This document shows, piece after piece, positions 25,036 to 37,784 of a DNA stretch of 64,000 nucleotides. Every line of letters starts with the position of its first letter. Positions within the stretch are counted from its first letter, which is position 1. The position numbers and the translations under genes are program-made. This DNA comes from Apostichopus japonicus (Eukaryota > Echinodermata > Holothuroidea > Aspidochirotida > Stichopodidae), in contig NC_092570.1 of assembly GCF_037975245.1 (NCBI RefSeq), positions 8,927,001 to 8,991,000 of the forward strand. Reading direction: 5' to 3'. The notes below the pieces were generated by a model. That model was not told where the DNA came from and searched no databases. It saw only the letters and a program-made list of their open reading frames with translations.

Positions 25036-28000
25036 ATGGAATTTGAGAAAGCTCTTGAGAATGTCTTACAGAATCTGGGGTTTAACCACTGGCTCTACTT
25101 CCTTGCAATATCCTCAGTACAAATCTTTGGTAATCCCCACATTACAGCGATGGCTTTCCTTGGAAAAACACCTGGTTTCAGTTGCAATACAGATAAGGAA
25201 AAGAAGTTGGATCCTTGCAAAAGTCAATGTGACAAGTATGTCTTTGAGAAGAATTACACATCAATATCTACAGAGGTAGGTTGCATTATTGCATCTCATA
25301 GTGTGAAGCCACGTGTGTGCTGTGTAATGTGCAATGAATAAAATTCAATTCAATTCAGTTGTTTGCAGTGATCAAACAGTTGTGTGCAAAACCATTGTTC
25401 AGACTTTCCTCTGCATGCATACTGCGTGTGATATGTAAATCATACTGGCGAAGTAATTGAGAACATGAAAACAAACGTGAAACCGTTTTGTTTCTAACTT
25501 CTATCCGCAGTGGAATTTAGTCTGCGATGAAAGTTATAAAGTACCGCTGGCTCAGGAAATACTTATGTTCGGCTTCTTGCTGGGTGTGGTTGTCCTCGGA
25601 AGTGGATCAGACAAGATGGGCCGGCTGAGGACACTCATGATTTGTCTGTATATTCAAGTCATTGCGCAGGCATCCATGCTGTTTTGTACCTCATATTTTC
25701 AGTTTGCTTTGTCAAGGTTAGTGTCTTTTTCTACTCATTGCACCCCATGTGTACACCCTTTATCAGCTGTGGATGGGCATCAGTTTATTGTATGTTGCCT
25801 CAGATGACTATGCAGCTTGTCACTCTCAGGAGTGCATGCCTTTGAGGACAAGAACCTCTTGTTCTAGACAATTGTCCAATTATGAAATATGAATGCTTTG
25901 TATAGGCTCATGAACATGATTACCAGAGAGTAAATTTGAAATTAAACTGGCCAATGCTGATTTTGGTTCATTACTCACATTAACTATATTTCACTCCCCA
26001 CCAATTGCATTATTGTAAATGGTCTACATGAAATCCTTGAAATAATTCCTAAAGTTATAAGATTTATGAGCTATTAATTGGCCTTAACTGATAATGACAA
26101 GTGGGACATTTGACTCCACGTATGCAAAGTAAGAACTACATGCAGTTTCTCTGAAAGGATTTGTGGGAAAGAACATGGGGAAGATCTGTTGATACTTACT
26201 TTGATAGTGCAATAACCGGAAGAGTATTTATAGTCTACTCAATTAGATATCTCAAGAAGGTAAGCTTGGGCAAATCACATATTTAATAGGTGTATGAAAC
26301 ACATTGGGTATAAGAAACCTATAGTGTGTGGTGGAGGTCAAAGGTCATTTGGGGTCACCAGTGGTCAAATTGTGAAAACCTTGTAAACACGATATCTCAA
26401 GAAGGGAAGCTTGGCAGACCTCATATTAGGTGTGTAGAAGTACCTCATTACAAACAAGTCGCCTATTGTTTTTGGTGGAGGTCAAAGGTCGGTCGTCAGA
26501 GGTCAAATTGTGAAAACCTTGTAAACATATCTCAATATTGGAAGCTTGGGCAGATCTCATACTTGGTATGAAGGTGTATAACATTGAGTAAAAGAAACCT
26601 TTGATTTTGGTGGAGGCAAAGGTCATTGGAGGTCAACAAACGCCAAACGTCTACTTCACTCCCTCTTATCTGTCTCTCCACACTAACACATATTCCTAAA
26701 CATAATATCGTAAGGGAAGCTTGGACAGATTGCATATTTGGTATGTAATTGTACCACATTGAGTACAAGAAGGCTTAATAATGTGGGCGGAGGTCAATGG
26801 TCATTTGAGTTCACCAGGGGTCACATTGTGAACAGCATGTTTTACACAATATTTCAACAAGAACAGATGTCATATTTAGTATGTTGATGTATCACATTTA
26901 GTACAAGAAGCCTGTTGTTGAGGTCAATGGTCATTTCAGGACAGCCTGTGTCATTGTGAAATTATTGTTTGTCACATCACATTGCTTTTCACTGTATTAC
27001 TAAGATCAAGTATGTTGTGCACCCTCACTATACATTATTTCAGATTATGTTACATCATCGAAACCACAAATGCATGTTTGCATTCTGTTTTTTTTAGGTG
27101 TAAAAGTAAGTTGGCCTGATGTTTCGATCCTATGCAGGATCTTCTTCAGAGGCTAAATGACAAGTAACAGTAACAGAAGGGACAAAAACACGCACAGAAT
27201 ACAGACAGGTTAATGAGCACGGTGAACACAATGAGATACATGTAAGGGGATTAGTAGACAAGGGATGGAGAGAAGAAAGCAACAGGGGAAGAGGAGAGGT
27301 AGGAGATAAACAGTGGAGGGACAAAGGGAGGATTAAAGGAACGGTGTAGGGAATAAACTGGAGAAGGACATTCTGTCTTTTTTAAATTTAGGTTTCTGCT
27401 TGGATTCACTGCTGGAGGTTCCAGTCTGACCTCATATGTCATCATAATGGAAAACATTCTCTCTCATCATCGAGCTCTGGCCGGTACTGTTGGACAAATA
27501 GCTTTTGCCCTGGGAAATGTAGTAAGTATAACCCTCTAATAATCCAACCCAGACTGACCACAGAGTATGCTTTAAAGCAGCATTTTGCGTTTGGTCGCCG
27601 TTTTCTACTTTTTTGACATGTCCATCGAGTTTTTTACATATATCAATCACAAAACAGCAAACTAAGATATTAGCCAAGTTTTTCCCTGCCAACAACATTA
27701 ATTGGCGAGTAATTAAGGATATTTGCAGATAATGAGAAAAGTGTCCACGACAAATTCCACTTTTAAAATTAATCGCATACAGTTCCCCCAAATCCACTAG
27801 TTTGAATTCAACCAATCAGAGATGCAGGTTTTGTTACTAAAAATAGATTCAAGACTTTGCGTTGGTACAACCAGGGAGTTGTTATGGAACTAACTGGTAC
27901 AACTGCCATATAGACTGTACACAAATCAAGCATGGTGTTGTATTACATATTAGTCAATGACGTTCGTAGTGTTTAAATATTCATATTATGGGCTAGGTTT

Positions 28001-31000
28001 ATTGGCATCCCAATGGAAAATATCTTGGAGAAAAACAAAGTTGAAAGTTGCAAATTTTTCGACTTTGATGCCACCATTTGAAGTAAGATTTAAATAGATA
28101 AGTTAGTTATGTATGTCGTTATGGCATAATGGAGTCAATGAGGTTGAGAAAATCATAGAAAAGGACACAAAATGCTGCTTTAACATCTAGTGCATCGACT
28201 CTTAATACTGTCTACCTAATACTGTAATAAGCAAAATCAGTTGCTATGTTGAATTGTTCTGTAGCAGACTGCCTCTCTGCCTCCTATAACACTTATGAAT
28301 AACTATCAGTTACACTTCTACAAAAGAGGGAGAAATGAACAGATGAAGCCAAAAAACAAGCAAAATGAAGGAGCAATAGGTGTAGAAGTCGAGACGTGTG
28401 TATCGAGAACTTCTCTGTCGCTGTAAACACAGACAGCAACAAAAGAAGCAGAACCATTAACTGGAGATCTGATGATTGCAATCCCTCTCAGTTTTAATGG
28501 TTTTGTTGCAGGAGACATTTGAGATATGATGTTTTGTTGCTGTCGGTAACGGTTGATTTTTAAGGATGTTACAGCAAGTCTTGAGTTCTGTTAGTACTGT
28601 GTTGTGAGTACAGTTGTTTAAGTTGAGTCCTTCATTGTGACTTAGACTCTTTTCACTGTCATTATATAAAATGTGATTTGTTTTTTCTCACCAGACGTTT
28701 TCTTTGATGGCCTTTTACATCAGAGATTGGAGAATGCTGAGCCTTGCCATTGCTGTCACTAACGTTCCTTTTCTTTTCCTTTCATGGTAAGTCAGAGTAA
28801 TATTAATAGAAAGCTTCTTCATTACAAACAGCATTCACCAAAGGTTTAGTAGCTCTTATATATATTTATGGTTTATGGAATGGAAGCAAAAAGCTGAACT
28901 TCTAAAAGGATTTCAATCCATGTGAGTTAAGAATAAAATAGTACTGATGCCAAATGCCCAATATATTTGCAAGAAAACTACAATATAAAATAGCACTTTT
29001 GGAACACAAGGGTGTGTTACTGTGTATAAAGGGGTGATACTGTATTAAGTCAAGGTGGAAAAAAAATGAGGAAAAGTGAAATGTAGTTAATATTCAGATA
29101 GTTATTGATAAGATAACGGGGGTAAGTTGGGGATTCACCTTCCCATTCTTCCTTCCCCTTCCCCACGCCCCCCACCCTCCACCCACCCTCCACCTTCTAT
29201 CCACTTTCCATTTTTTGTTAAGTCACAATTGTTTGATTACTCTTTGACTGTCATATTCAGCTTGGTCTCTCTCCTGTGTCAGTTTCATTCCAGAGTCACC
29301 GCGATGGTTAATGTCAGAAGGTCGAATATCTGAAGCGGAAGATGCTCTTTATCGAGTCGGGAAAATGAGTAACCCAACCTTCAACAGACAAATGGTATCA
29401 ATAACAGAAACCAAAGAGGAAGGTCCTAAAGCTAATAGCGGAACATTTGATGCCTTCAGAACACCAGAGATAAGAAGGAGATTATTAGCATTAATGTTTG
29501 CATGGTAAATGGTCAGTTTACAGAAATTAAAGAAATGATATTTTCCTGTCGTTGTCAGTGCTGGAGTCTAAATAGAGAGAGAGTATTCTTGCATTTCAAA
29601 CAATAACATTCATATTCTTTTCTTGGGATCATTACTGCTATGATGTTTTATCTGAGAAATAAAGGATTTTCATAGTAAAATATCTTCATATCAGACTGTC
29701 ATAATTCAGCCCCTGCATTTTTTGTTCATATTGGCTTGTTTTGAGTGTCTTATAATGTTATTTAAATTAAAATGTGGGATGTTTCTTAATTGCCAATAAA
29801 AAATATCAACCGGAATTCTTTAAAGCAACATTTTATGTGTAGTCTCTAGTTTTGCTGCAGTGATATCCAAAATCCCAAAGGTCGATTAAAAGTATGATAC
29901 CCTTAGACTTCCCTCAAATTTTTACGACTGCTAAGCAAGTCATGTTATCGTAGTGAATGCAACAGAATAACAATTAAACCTATGTCCATAGTTCCTCATC
30001 AAATGATCATTTCTATCCATTTTCTTCAGATTATTTTTTGTTTTGTTTTTGTGACAGGTTTACATGTAGTTTTGTTTACTATGGACTCACTATGAATGCT
30101 ACCAGCCAGGGCAGTAACATGTACGTTAGTTTCGCTCTTTCTGGTCTAGTAGAGGTCCCTGCTCATCTCATTTGTACTGTTGCTTTAAATCGGTGAGTAA
30201 ATTCTGCTGTCACACCTGTCTTCAATATGACATTGAGATTATAAGAACTATATCTAATTTTTATTTTTTTAATGCTACATAATTTTATGTAGATTTTTAA
30301 TCCTTTAAGGTAAATTGCCATCATTGTAGGGTTGTTAAATTAGACAATTGAATGACTTAATGAGCGGGGAAGCTTTGAGAGTGAAGGTAAAATTGTTTAT
30401 TTAATCTTTAGATTGGGTGATTATGGTTAGATTGGTTGGACATGTTTGAGAGCAGTAATGATGAATTTAAAGCAGAAGTGTGTGCACACAACATTAATTC
30501 CTGCCTCCATCAGATAGGCTATTGCTGCAATGTTACCTTCAGAAGAGACATTAACACTTATAGATATTTATGCAATGCACTAAATGAGTTTCAATAATTG
30601 AGCGTTAAAGATAAAGAAAACCATTTGATTATTTCAGAATTGGAAGGAAGAGATGTCTGTTTTTGGCATTTTTTACCGGTGGCCTGTCTTGCCTTTTTGT
30701 GGACTTCACTTCATCAAGTAAGATTAAGCTGACTTTTCCTTTGATACATATTAATCTTCTAATCATTTGTAAATATTTTCAGATGTTAATCCAACTCTTT
30801 GCATTAATTCTGGGATTGTGTTTATTCTGCTGCATACTCTGATGATAATACTACAGGTCATTAGGTTAATCAAGGTTTGTTGGAATACACAAGAAAACAT
30901 CTAAATTTAATTAAATTTCTAATCTTCACTTTTATAATCAATGTTTCTGAAATAGTAATACTTCTTTGGTTTTAATCAGTATCTTTCCTTCATTTCTGGC

Positions 31001-32973
31001 CAATAATTATATTTTTAATCTTCCATACTTCTACATGTGTTTCTATATCTGTTTTACATTTCATTTATATTATACTACCTGCTTTCATTTGCATCTACTG
31101 GTTCTGCCACCCTCCCACCCCCCACTACCCATATTGACTTGTCTTTGTATATGGGAGCCCAGGGGGAGATGAGCTCTGGGTTACCCTCATTTAAATTAAT
31201 AAATAACAGAATAGCCAATGCATTTAAATTGGAAACGTTGTCTATTGTGTTTTTCTTGTATGCTTCTTTTATTATTATTTCTTCCATACATTTCATTCAG
31301 AAATGAACAGACTATTTTGCATTAAAAATATCTTTCATACTCCTTCTCGTAGCTTCTGGGTTATTTTCACCACTGTCATTATCACTGGTCGGTAAAATGG
31401 GTATAGCCATGGCTTTCAACGGAATATATCTCTTCTCACTGGAACTATTTCCAACTGTTATAAGGTCAGTTACAAATGATGTCCTTCAGATGAAACTCTG
31501 TTCTTATAAAACCCCATTATGTATTTCCATATAAACACAAAATAACCGATCTCTCACTGAACAATCATGTTTGGTGCTATGTTATAGTAAATATAAAACA
31601 TATTATTGTTTTGGTCAATATGAAAGCATGCGTACAATTAATATTTTCATCTCAACCGAAACAATAGTATAGAATGGAACACCTATGTTTTGGTTTGGAT
31701 TTTCAATTTTTTTAAATTAAGGCAAAAAAGTACATCATCGTGATTGTGTGGTTAGTTACTGTACCGAAAAAAAGATTGTTTAGATCGTCGAGATTAAATG
31801 CGTAGTGGGGCGTTAAGTACTTGTGACAATGCTCAGGTAATCTAAGGCCAGAATGAAATTGGTAGTTACACATTGCATGACATTAACCGGTGCTCTGGCC
31901 AAGTGGATAAAGGCTGAGGCATGCAATTTTAGATTTGAGTTAAAACGTTGAATTGAAAGCCACTTGATGTGAAAGTTGTAATCCATAAGCCCGTGTGGGC
32001 TTCTCCCACATTCGTGGTTGCTTAAGCAACTTAAAAATAGCTGCCTGATTATTAAATATTGCCAATGAGACACTGGCTTGTGATCGTTTGACTGGACAAC
32101 TGATGAAATTCAACCAGATATGAATCATAAAGCTGTATATATTGTCCTGTGTCTTTATTAATATCTAGGAATTTAACCACGTCACTCTATTGCGAATTCA
32201 TTTTACTTTGACGTAGAAATCTTTACATTTTATTATTTTAATACCTCACTTTGAACTCATTGTACAGTATTTTTACAGCTTTGATCAAATTGTAGTTGTG
32301 ACATAGTAAAGAATATTCAAAGATCATTGCAAGATATATTGTTCATTTCCTATAGGAATGGTGCAATGGGATTGTGTTCAATGGCTGCTAGAGTTGGAGG
32401 TATTGCTGCTCCACTCTTATCGAATTATGTAAGTATATAATTCAAATAAATTGCTGTCATTACCTCACGATGGGAAGGATGCACTTTGAAGTTTAGTTTT
32501 GATACTTCCAACACAATGGAAGATTCCTAGTGCAGCTTGTGTTTACTGATATAAGCCTGACAAGGCTGACATACGGCTTGTACATATTGGAGACGTTGAT
32601 GGCGATATCAGCACCCTTATATTGAACCAAGTTTCAGTGTTAGCGTTGTTGCTGCTTACAGTCTTGTATAGTACAATGCTATCCATGTGAAATAAACACA
32701 ACTTTAATGTGGATTCGAGTATTTTTCATGACCTATCATCAAGCTATTGTGTCTGGTAGGTTTGCTGTACAGGGAGATGCCTCTACTTTCAAAGGAATAT
32801 GAAGTAACTTCCTTTTTTTCAAATATTTTTTATTTTAGGGAGAAGATATCACGTTTGTGGGATTTGGAGTGACTGGTGTCATCAGTGGGTTGCTGATGTT
32901 GATGTTACCAGAGACCTTAGGATTGCCACTACCAGAAACCATTGACGATGTGGAATGTTGGAAAAGTATTTAG
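25036..32973 (+). CDS. SLC22-family organic ion transporter (10 exons, 474 aa)
   Basis: Exons 25036-25275, 25511-25716, 27392-27521, 28695-28786, 29283-29504, 30058-30192, 30638-30717, 31353-31464, 32356-32428 and 32839-32973 join in phase. The protein is a major-facilitator transporter of the organic cation/anion/carnitine family at the plasma membrane. Signatures: TM1 about residues 18-38; WNLVCD at 81-86 before TM2; MFS motif A GSGSDKMGRLRTL at about 110-122; PESPRWL at 226-232 at the start of the large cytoplasmic loop; SFVYYGLTMN in TM7; ELFPTVIRNGAMG near the end. The substrate cannot be assigned. The loop between TM1 and TM2 is about half the usual length and keeps Cys 50, 61 and 65. 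A short 5' UTR starts at 25013 after an acceptor, so an upstream non-coding exon exists. Confidence 0.93.
26270..27095 (+). repeat. DR1-bearing tandem repeat element, copy 1 (SLC22 intron 2)
   Basis: Four to five degenerate units of about 140 bp contain GGAGGTCAAAGGTCATTTGG, then ACCTTGTAAACACGATATCT, then CATATTTGGTATG. The 3' end (CACTATACATTATTTCAGATT ... TTACATCATCGAAACCACAA) recurs after the copy at 46480-46945, which defines an element boundary. Confidence 0.75.
27096..27350 (-). mobile_element. Penelope-like element tail fragment
   Basis: On the minus strand, CTCTGAAGAAGATCCTGCAT continues into ATAGGATCGAAACATCAGG. This is the characteristic CTGAAGA - stem - GAAA hairpin seen at Penelope-like element ends. 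The rest is purine-rich and non-coding. Confidence 0.5.
27122..27149 (-). ncRNA. hammerhead-like hairpin, minus strand
   Basis: CTGAAGA (27149-27143), a perfect 6-bp stem GATCCT/AGGATC with a 4-base loop (27126-27141), then GAAA (27125-27122). The order matches the hammerhead core; the other stems were not resolved. Confidence 0.45.
31850..32055 (+). mobile_element. tRNA-like SINE, second family, copy 1
   Basis: It has an A-box-like TGGCCAAGTGGATAAAGG. The body contains TTTGAGTTAAAACGTTGAAT and TTGTAATCCATAAGCCC, which recurs on the minus strand at 62890-63070. It lies in SLC22 intron 8. Confidence 0.7.
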
Positions 32974-33116
32974 TTTGAACTTTTGAGATCATTAGTCTAG
33001 ATATGTTGAACATTATTTGTAAAAGTTTTCACTAATGTATCTTTTTGCTATTGTAGTGAAAATTATTTTATTGCAAATAATTGCCCATCAGCTGGGTCCA
33101 GAGCTTAGAGGTATTT

Positions 33117-33350
33117 AAGCAACAGTAACAATAACATGTATGATATGCTGGAGGATTGCAAGCAACAGTAACAATAACATGTATGATATGCTGGAGGTCT
33201 GCAAGCAACAGTAACAATAACATGTATGATATGCTGGAGGTCTGCAAGCAACAGTAACAATAACATGTATGATATGCTGGAGGTCTGCAAGCAACAGTAA
33301 CAATAACATGTATGATATGCTGGGTCCAGAGCACAGAGGTCTGTAAGCAT
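33117..33350 (+). repeat. 43-bp minisatellite after the SLC22 stop
   Basis: Five near-identical copies of a 43-bp unit containing AACAGTAACAATAACATGTA then TGATATGCTGGAGG. Unit starts are about 33121, 33164, 33207, 33250 and 33293. It is in the 3' UTR, or in the last intron if the alternative exon is used. Confidence 0.9.
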
Positions 33351-33665
33351 CAGTAACACTAGCACTGTAGACCATGTATTGTCTATGCCACCTTTATCTG
33401 TGTGCTGGTTTCTCCAGCCCCGATATGCAACCATTAATACTAATACAGCGCACATGTATCCCATAATGTCCTTCAAGTCACATAAACATATGCAGAATAT
33501 TTTTTCATCATCACAACAACAAAGCACCTTTTCCACAGTTTTAGTTGTTTTATTTTTTTATACCCAAACTATCAATTTCAAAGGTTTATTTAAATGCACT
33601 ATGATTGTAGGCCAAGGGCTTATTTTTCAAATGTGAGGGAAGACTATTCAAGACTAGTTCTAACC

Positions 33666-33998
33666 CAGTGGCGGAGTGTCCATACAGTCGGGGGGGGGGG
33701 GGGCGGATGCCCCCCTGACGGACTCAAATGGACTGCTGGCGCCCTTTTCAGCTTTTTACCACTTTTACTTATTCTGGATTATTGACTTTTTTATTGCACT
33801 CTCATCTACCTATTGACATTTGTCTCATTATCTACAAATTAGCAAGGGTCATTTCCGGCGATCTAGGGAGTATCTTTACTCAAAAATTTCTGTATATGCT
33901 CCGCGCCAACCTATGGTGGCGCTCCGCTTAGATAGTGTCGAAAGCGCCCCTACAGACCATTCTCGCCCCCCTGACCAATACCCCTAGCTCCGCCACTG
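33666..33998. mobile_element. hAT-type MITE with perfect 8-bp TSD
   Basis: Ends are CAGTGGCGGAG and CTCCGCCACTG, flanked by TTCTAACC on both sides (33658-33665 and 33999-34006). Length is 333 bp. A G12-type homopolymer follows the left end. CGCCAACCTATGGTGGCGC in the middle relates it to the elements at 7435 and 49127. Confidence 0.88.
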
Positions 33999-34168
33999 TT
34001 CTAACCCAATATTCATGTGATGTCTTGCATGCCATTTTCTTCAATAAACCATTGATAGTAAACTGACGGTTTTCTCGATAATAAGTAAGATGGAAAAAAT
34101 AGTACATGACTCTGACAGTATTCCATCAATGAAAGGCAACTAATAGAGTCATTTTGTTCTAATTCCAG

Positions 34169-34218
34169 ATTCCAAGAAGAGCAGGACATCTTCCAAGATT
34201 ACCGTTAGTGTCAGCTGA
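34169..34218 (+). CDS. alternative last coding exon of the SLC22 gene
   Basis: If the last exon is cut at 32965 (donor AAAA|GTATTT, weak), it joins in phase to an acceptor TAATTCCAG at 34168. That replaces the terminal Ser-Ile with a Ser/Lys-rich tail NSKKSRTSSKITVSVS and a TGA. The phase agreement (127 + 50 nt, divisible by 3) supports it. The protein would be 488 aa. Confidence 0.5.
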
Positions 34219-34219
34219 G

Positions 34220-36645
34220 AATCTTCAACGATAGATGCCTTGATGAAGTCGAAGTTCTGGATCCTTGTTTGTTCTTATGTTGAGTGTGCCTTATGAAGAA
34301 AAATATCAGGAATCTAAGCTTCCTCTCTCTTGTCACAGAATTGGCCCCTCGCTTATAGAACACAACAGCACTCATGTAAAGTATTTATTGCAGATTATAT
34401 TTGCAAAACAGTGGGTTTGGAAGATAAAGTAGTAAAAGAATTTAAAAAAAAAATGAAGTTATATCAGTCAAGGACTACAGTTAAATTATTATGTTTTTTT
34501 CTCTCCTTTGTGACTGCAGAGCGCACAAAAGATCACCTTTTTGTTATCTAACAGCACAACCAATAATAAGTTAGGCAGACGTTTTGTTCGGTGGTAATGT
34601 TCAGCCAATTTGACTGTTCATGCAAGTTCTCATATTACTCTGAGGTTGCTTTGTAAATATAAAAAACTAGACTGTTCTTATAGAAATTTTAAGTAAAGAT
34701 TACAATTCAAATTCTGTGAAAGAATTTTGTGATTGCAATCGTAGAGTTTTTCTACGTGAAATATGAACTATGATGAAAATCCTAAAAATTCTAGAAATTA
34801 TTTGACTAGAAAAGCTATTGATCCAGACATGACACATGTTAGTAGACATGTTTCTTTTGTAGTGGTTATAAAACTCTCTTTAATTGGGAGGTCATGCATC
34901 TCTGGCAATGATGTAGACATAGTTCTCAATGGAAGCATTAAGGTGCAGAAACCTTGTAAGACGTTTTGCAGCTTTCAAGAAAATATAAAGTGTTTCAGTT
35001 CGCATTTTAAAAATTTCACCAAGAAATTGGAATTGTTTTTATTCTTTCACAGTGAAAAACCTTACTTTAAAAAATGAATCACTTAAATGTTTGGGAAGTG
35101 TGTGGAAAATATCTAATTAAATTTCAACAGTTTAACATTTTCTGCCCTACAAATTAATACTAAAATGATCAGTAATGCATCTGTTCTAGTTCACCTCTCC
35201 CAATGTAGTGTTTAGTAAAAATTCTATGGAGCTTTCTATGAAGCATGCTATTGGGTATGCGATACTATGGAGCAGTTATTCTACATATATCACAAGGTAC
35301 AATTAACAAGTAATTATGGTTGAATGATGATAACAATTCTTTTGTGCAGTGTAAGCTAAAAATCCGGTTGTGGTCATTTTTGGCAGACCACACAGATTTT
35401 CCAAAACCTGTTGTGGCAATAATATGAGAAACCAACAACTTAGTCTTGTACAACATGGCTGTTCATTAACTTTTAGTATAAATGGAAGTATTAGCAAACT
35501 TGGAATTGACTGGAAACATGTGAAGTGGATAACTTGTCATTTGTTAGCAAACTGTTATTGGCAGAATGTAATGTCAAAATTTTTGTTAATATTTTGATGG
35601 CAGCTTAACAAATGTAATGGTTAAAAGAATGCATGTAGTGGCTGATATAATCAGGAAAACTTATCCAGGATTTTTTTTCTTCTATTATATACATAAGATG
35701 TGTATTTTTATTATTTGGTTTCATATTTGGTCTTGTACATATATCTTTATATGGTTAACTTTATTTATGAGATGGTGAAGATTTTGCTACAGTGTCATAC
35801 ACTGTGCTATCGTTGCTACAATATCAAGGTTATATTTTTAAACTATATTTTCGGTTGCTTTTTTGGCTCAATTTGTTTTGTGACGGTTTTAAAAATAAAA
35901 AGGAGATGCACTGATTCAGCTACAACTCCAAACAGTGAGCCACTTTCAGTGTAACAGGCAAAAGTATCATAATTTGAAGTTTTGTGCATGTTATGAAAAG
36001 TTATGATATGCATGTTATGAAAATCCAAAGTTTGTTTTCTCTCCTTGTTAGAAATTTGGTTGATATCACTGCTAATAAGATTTATTGTCATAGCTCTGGT
36101 CAGATTTGGTTCCTTTTCAACGATCGCTGAACTTAGAAATTTATATTTTGAAATGTATTTTGAAGGGGTTATATTATATGACACTTTTTTTGATAGCAAA
36201 TAATGATTCTAACAGCTATATTTATATTATGATTATTTCATGTAACAAATCATGGAAACATATTTATTGATTAGGAAAGAAAGATTATTTTTGTCCAGTT
36301 TTCAGAATACTGTCCTACCATTTTAATAGCTAACAAGTAAGCTTAGTCACTAGAGATACCTGCCTCAAAATTTGAAAAAGTGACAATTTATTTTGTCTTA
36401 AAGTAAATGTGATGTTGTAGGTTTATTCTGGCAACAACAGACTTTAAACACTTTTATGTCATTAGTGTGGGAATGGAATTGAATTCTCTGTATGTTACAT
36501 GATTGCTAGCCAACCAGCCTTTGAGGTGTGAGGTAGCAAAGCCAACTGTTTGAAGCCAAGTGTCCGGGAATTATGGTCCAATTGATACCATTATCGATGA
36601 CTTATAATGATATGACAGTGAGAGGCTAAGATGTTATGTTGTCCA
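34220..36645. other. AT-rich spacer downstream of SLC22
   Basis: No gene recognised. It probably includes 3' UTR of the longer transporter transcript. AATAAA-like sites occur at 34042-34047 and near 35893. Confidence 0.35.
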
Positions 36646-36649
36646 GATG

Positions 36650-37026
36650 AGGAGGGGTGTTTATGTTTTCTTATTTGGGGGGGGGATAAATCACCATAAG
36701 TATACATGGTTGTACCCTTGCTCTGCCCTCTGGATCAATTTCAAATTTTAGCAAGGAGAGTACAAAATTTGGCTTACATCCATTGGGAGAAGGGTCTGAG
36801 GGGAGAGGTTTTCCCCTCCCTTTGAGAAATTTTTGTTTTGGTGAGGCGTCAAAATGGGATATGGTGCTAAAATTTCCAACATTTTAACTACATTTGTGTA
36901 GAACAACTCAAAATCTTTGGCAATGCGTACAACTTTACATTTGTGCACTATTTTGTTTTTGCTCACCTTCCCTTTTTCTTCCCCGAAAATTTCTGTGGGG
37001 AATTCAACTCCCCCCACCCCGCCACT
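36650..37026. repeat. dispersed repeat R1, copy 2
   Basis: It aligns with 9217-9590: TTGGCTTACATCCATTGGGA, CCTCCCTTTGAGAAATTTTT, and ACTACATTTGTGTAGAACAA. The right end is CCACCCCGCCACT. Confidence 0.65.
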
Positions 37027-37420
37027 AATTGCTAAGAACTAAGATGTTTCATTTGTTTTAAACAGAATTATTCAGCGAAAGAAAGTGTAGTGATCTGATG
37101 TGCATAATATACACAGGCATTTTCATGCATGATTAATCACAAGGGTTAGCAAATGTTGGGTCATTCCATTGCGATGCTTTTGTTGCTGATGCGGTAGGCA
37201 CTGATATTACTGAAAAATGTTTGGTCATTTAGTCAAGTTATCGATCTAATTTGTCTTTCTAACGAGGCCGATAACTAAGGTTATGTCAGACTGCAACAGT
37301 TTATAAACAGCCGCTGCCTCATGGCACCCATTTAATTTGAAGCTCACATCCATTCTATGACACATTATTAAAGGTGGATTGAGTTAAATGTTATGGACAT
37401 GTTGTGGATATGAGAATTGT

Positions 37421-37784
37421 TTAATAAGGCATTGAAGACTCGCCCCAAACCGCGTGCCGCCCTGTGAAAGTTAACTTTCCGTTGCTTGCAACCTTTTCCT
37501 CTTGTTGCTACAAAATGCAGACAGTAATGGAACGTGATACCTTGTTATCTTTAGCTGGACCTGAATGTCCATAGCTGTATCGTTTGTACACTGTGCTGTG
37601 GGTATTGACCGCAGCTGTATGTATTGACTGTACACTAGTGTCTAATTACCACCGGTAGCAAGCTGTGTGTGTATTTTCTGGGATCGATGGTGGTGTCTAA
37701 CATTTCTGTTACACCTCATTCAAAACTAGGTCAGATTACCGACATTAGACGTTTCTTTTTGCGGGAGTCTTCACACCCTTTAAT
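37421..37784. mobile_element. TTAA-type MITE, copy C
   Basis: It begins AAGGCATTGAAGACTCG after TTTAAT and ends GGGAGTCTTCACACCCTTTAA followed by T. The body is the reverse complement of copies A and B. It preserves the uninterrupted site where copy A has its nested insertion. Confidence 0.8.

Noticed and set aside
29300-29302. Splice acceptor at TTCATTCCAG for SLC22 exon 5
   Set aside because: Using it puts a TGA at the junction. The acceptor 10 bases earlier (after TGTGTCAG, exon start 29283) keeps the frame and yields the family motif PESPRWL.
33068-33536. Minus-strand frames with repeated HTCYCYCCLQ
   Set aside because: Produced by the 43-bp minisatellite after the SLC22 stop; no gene features.
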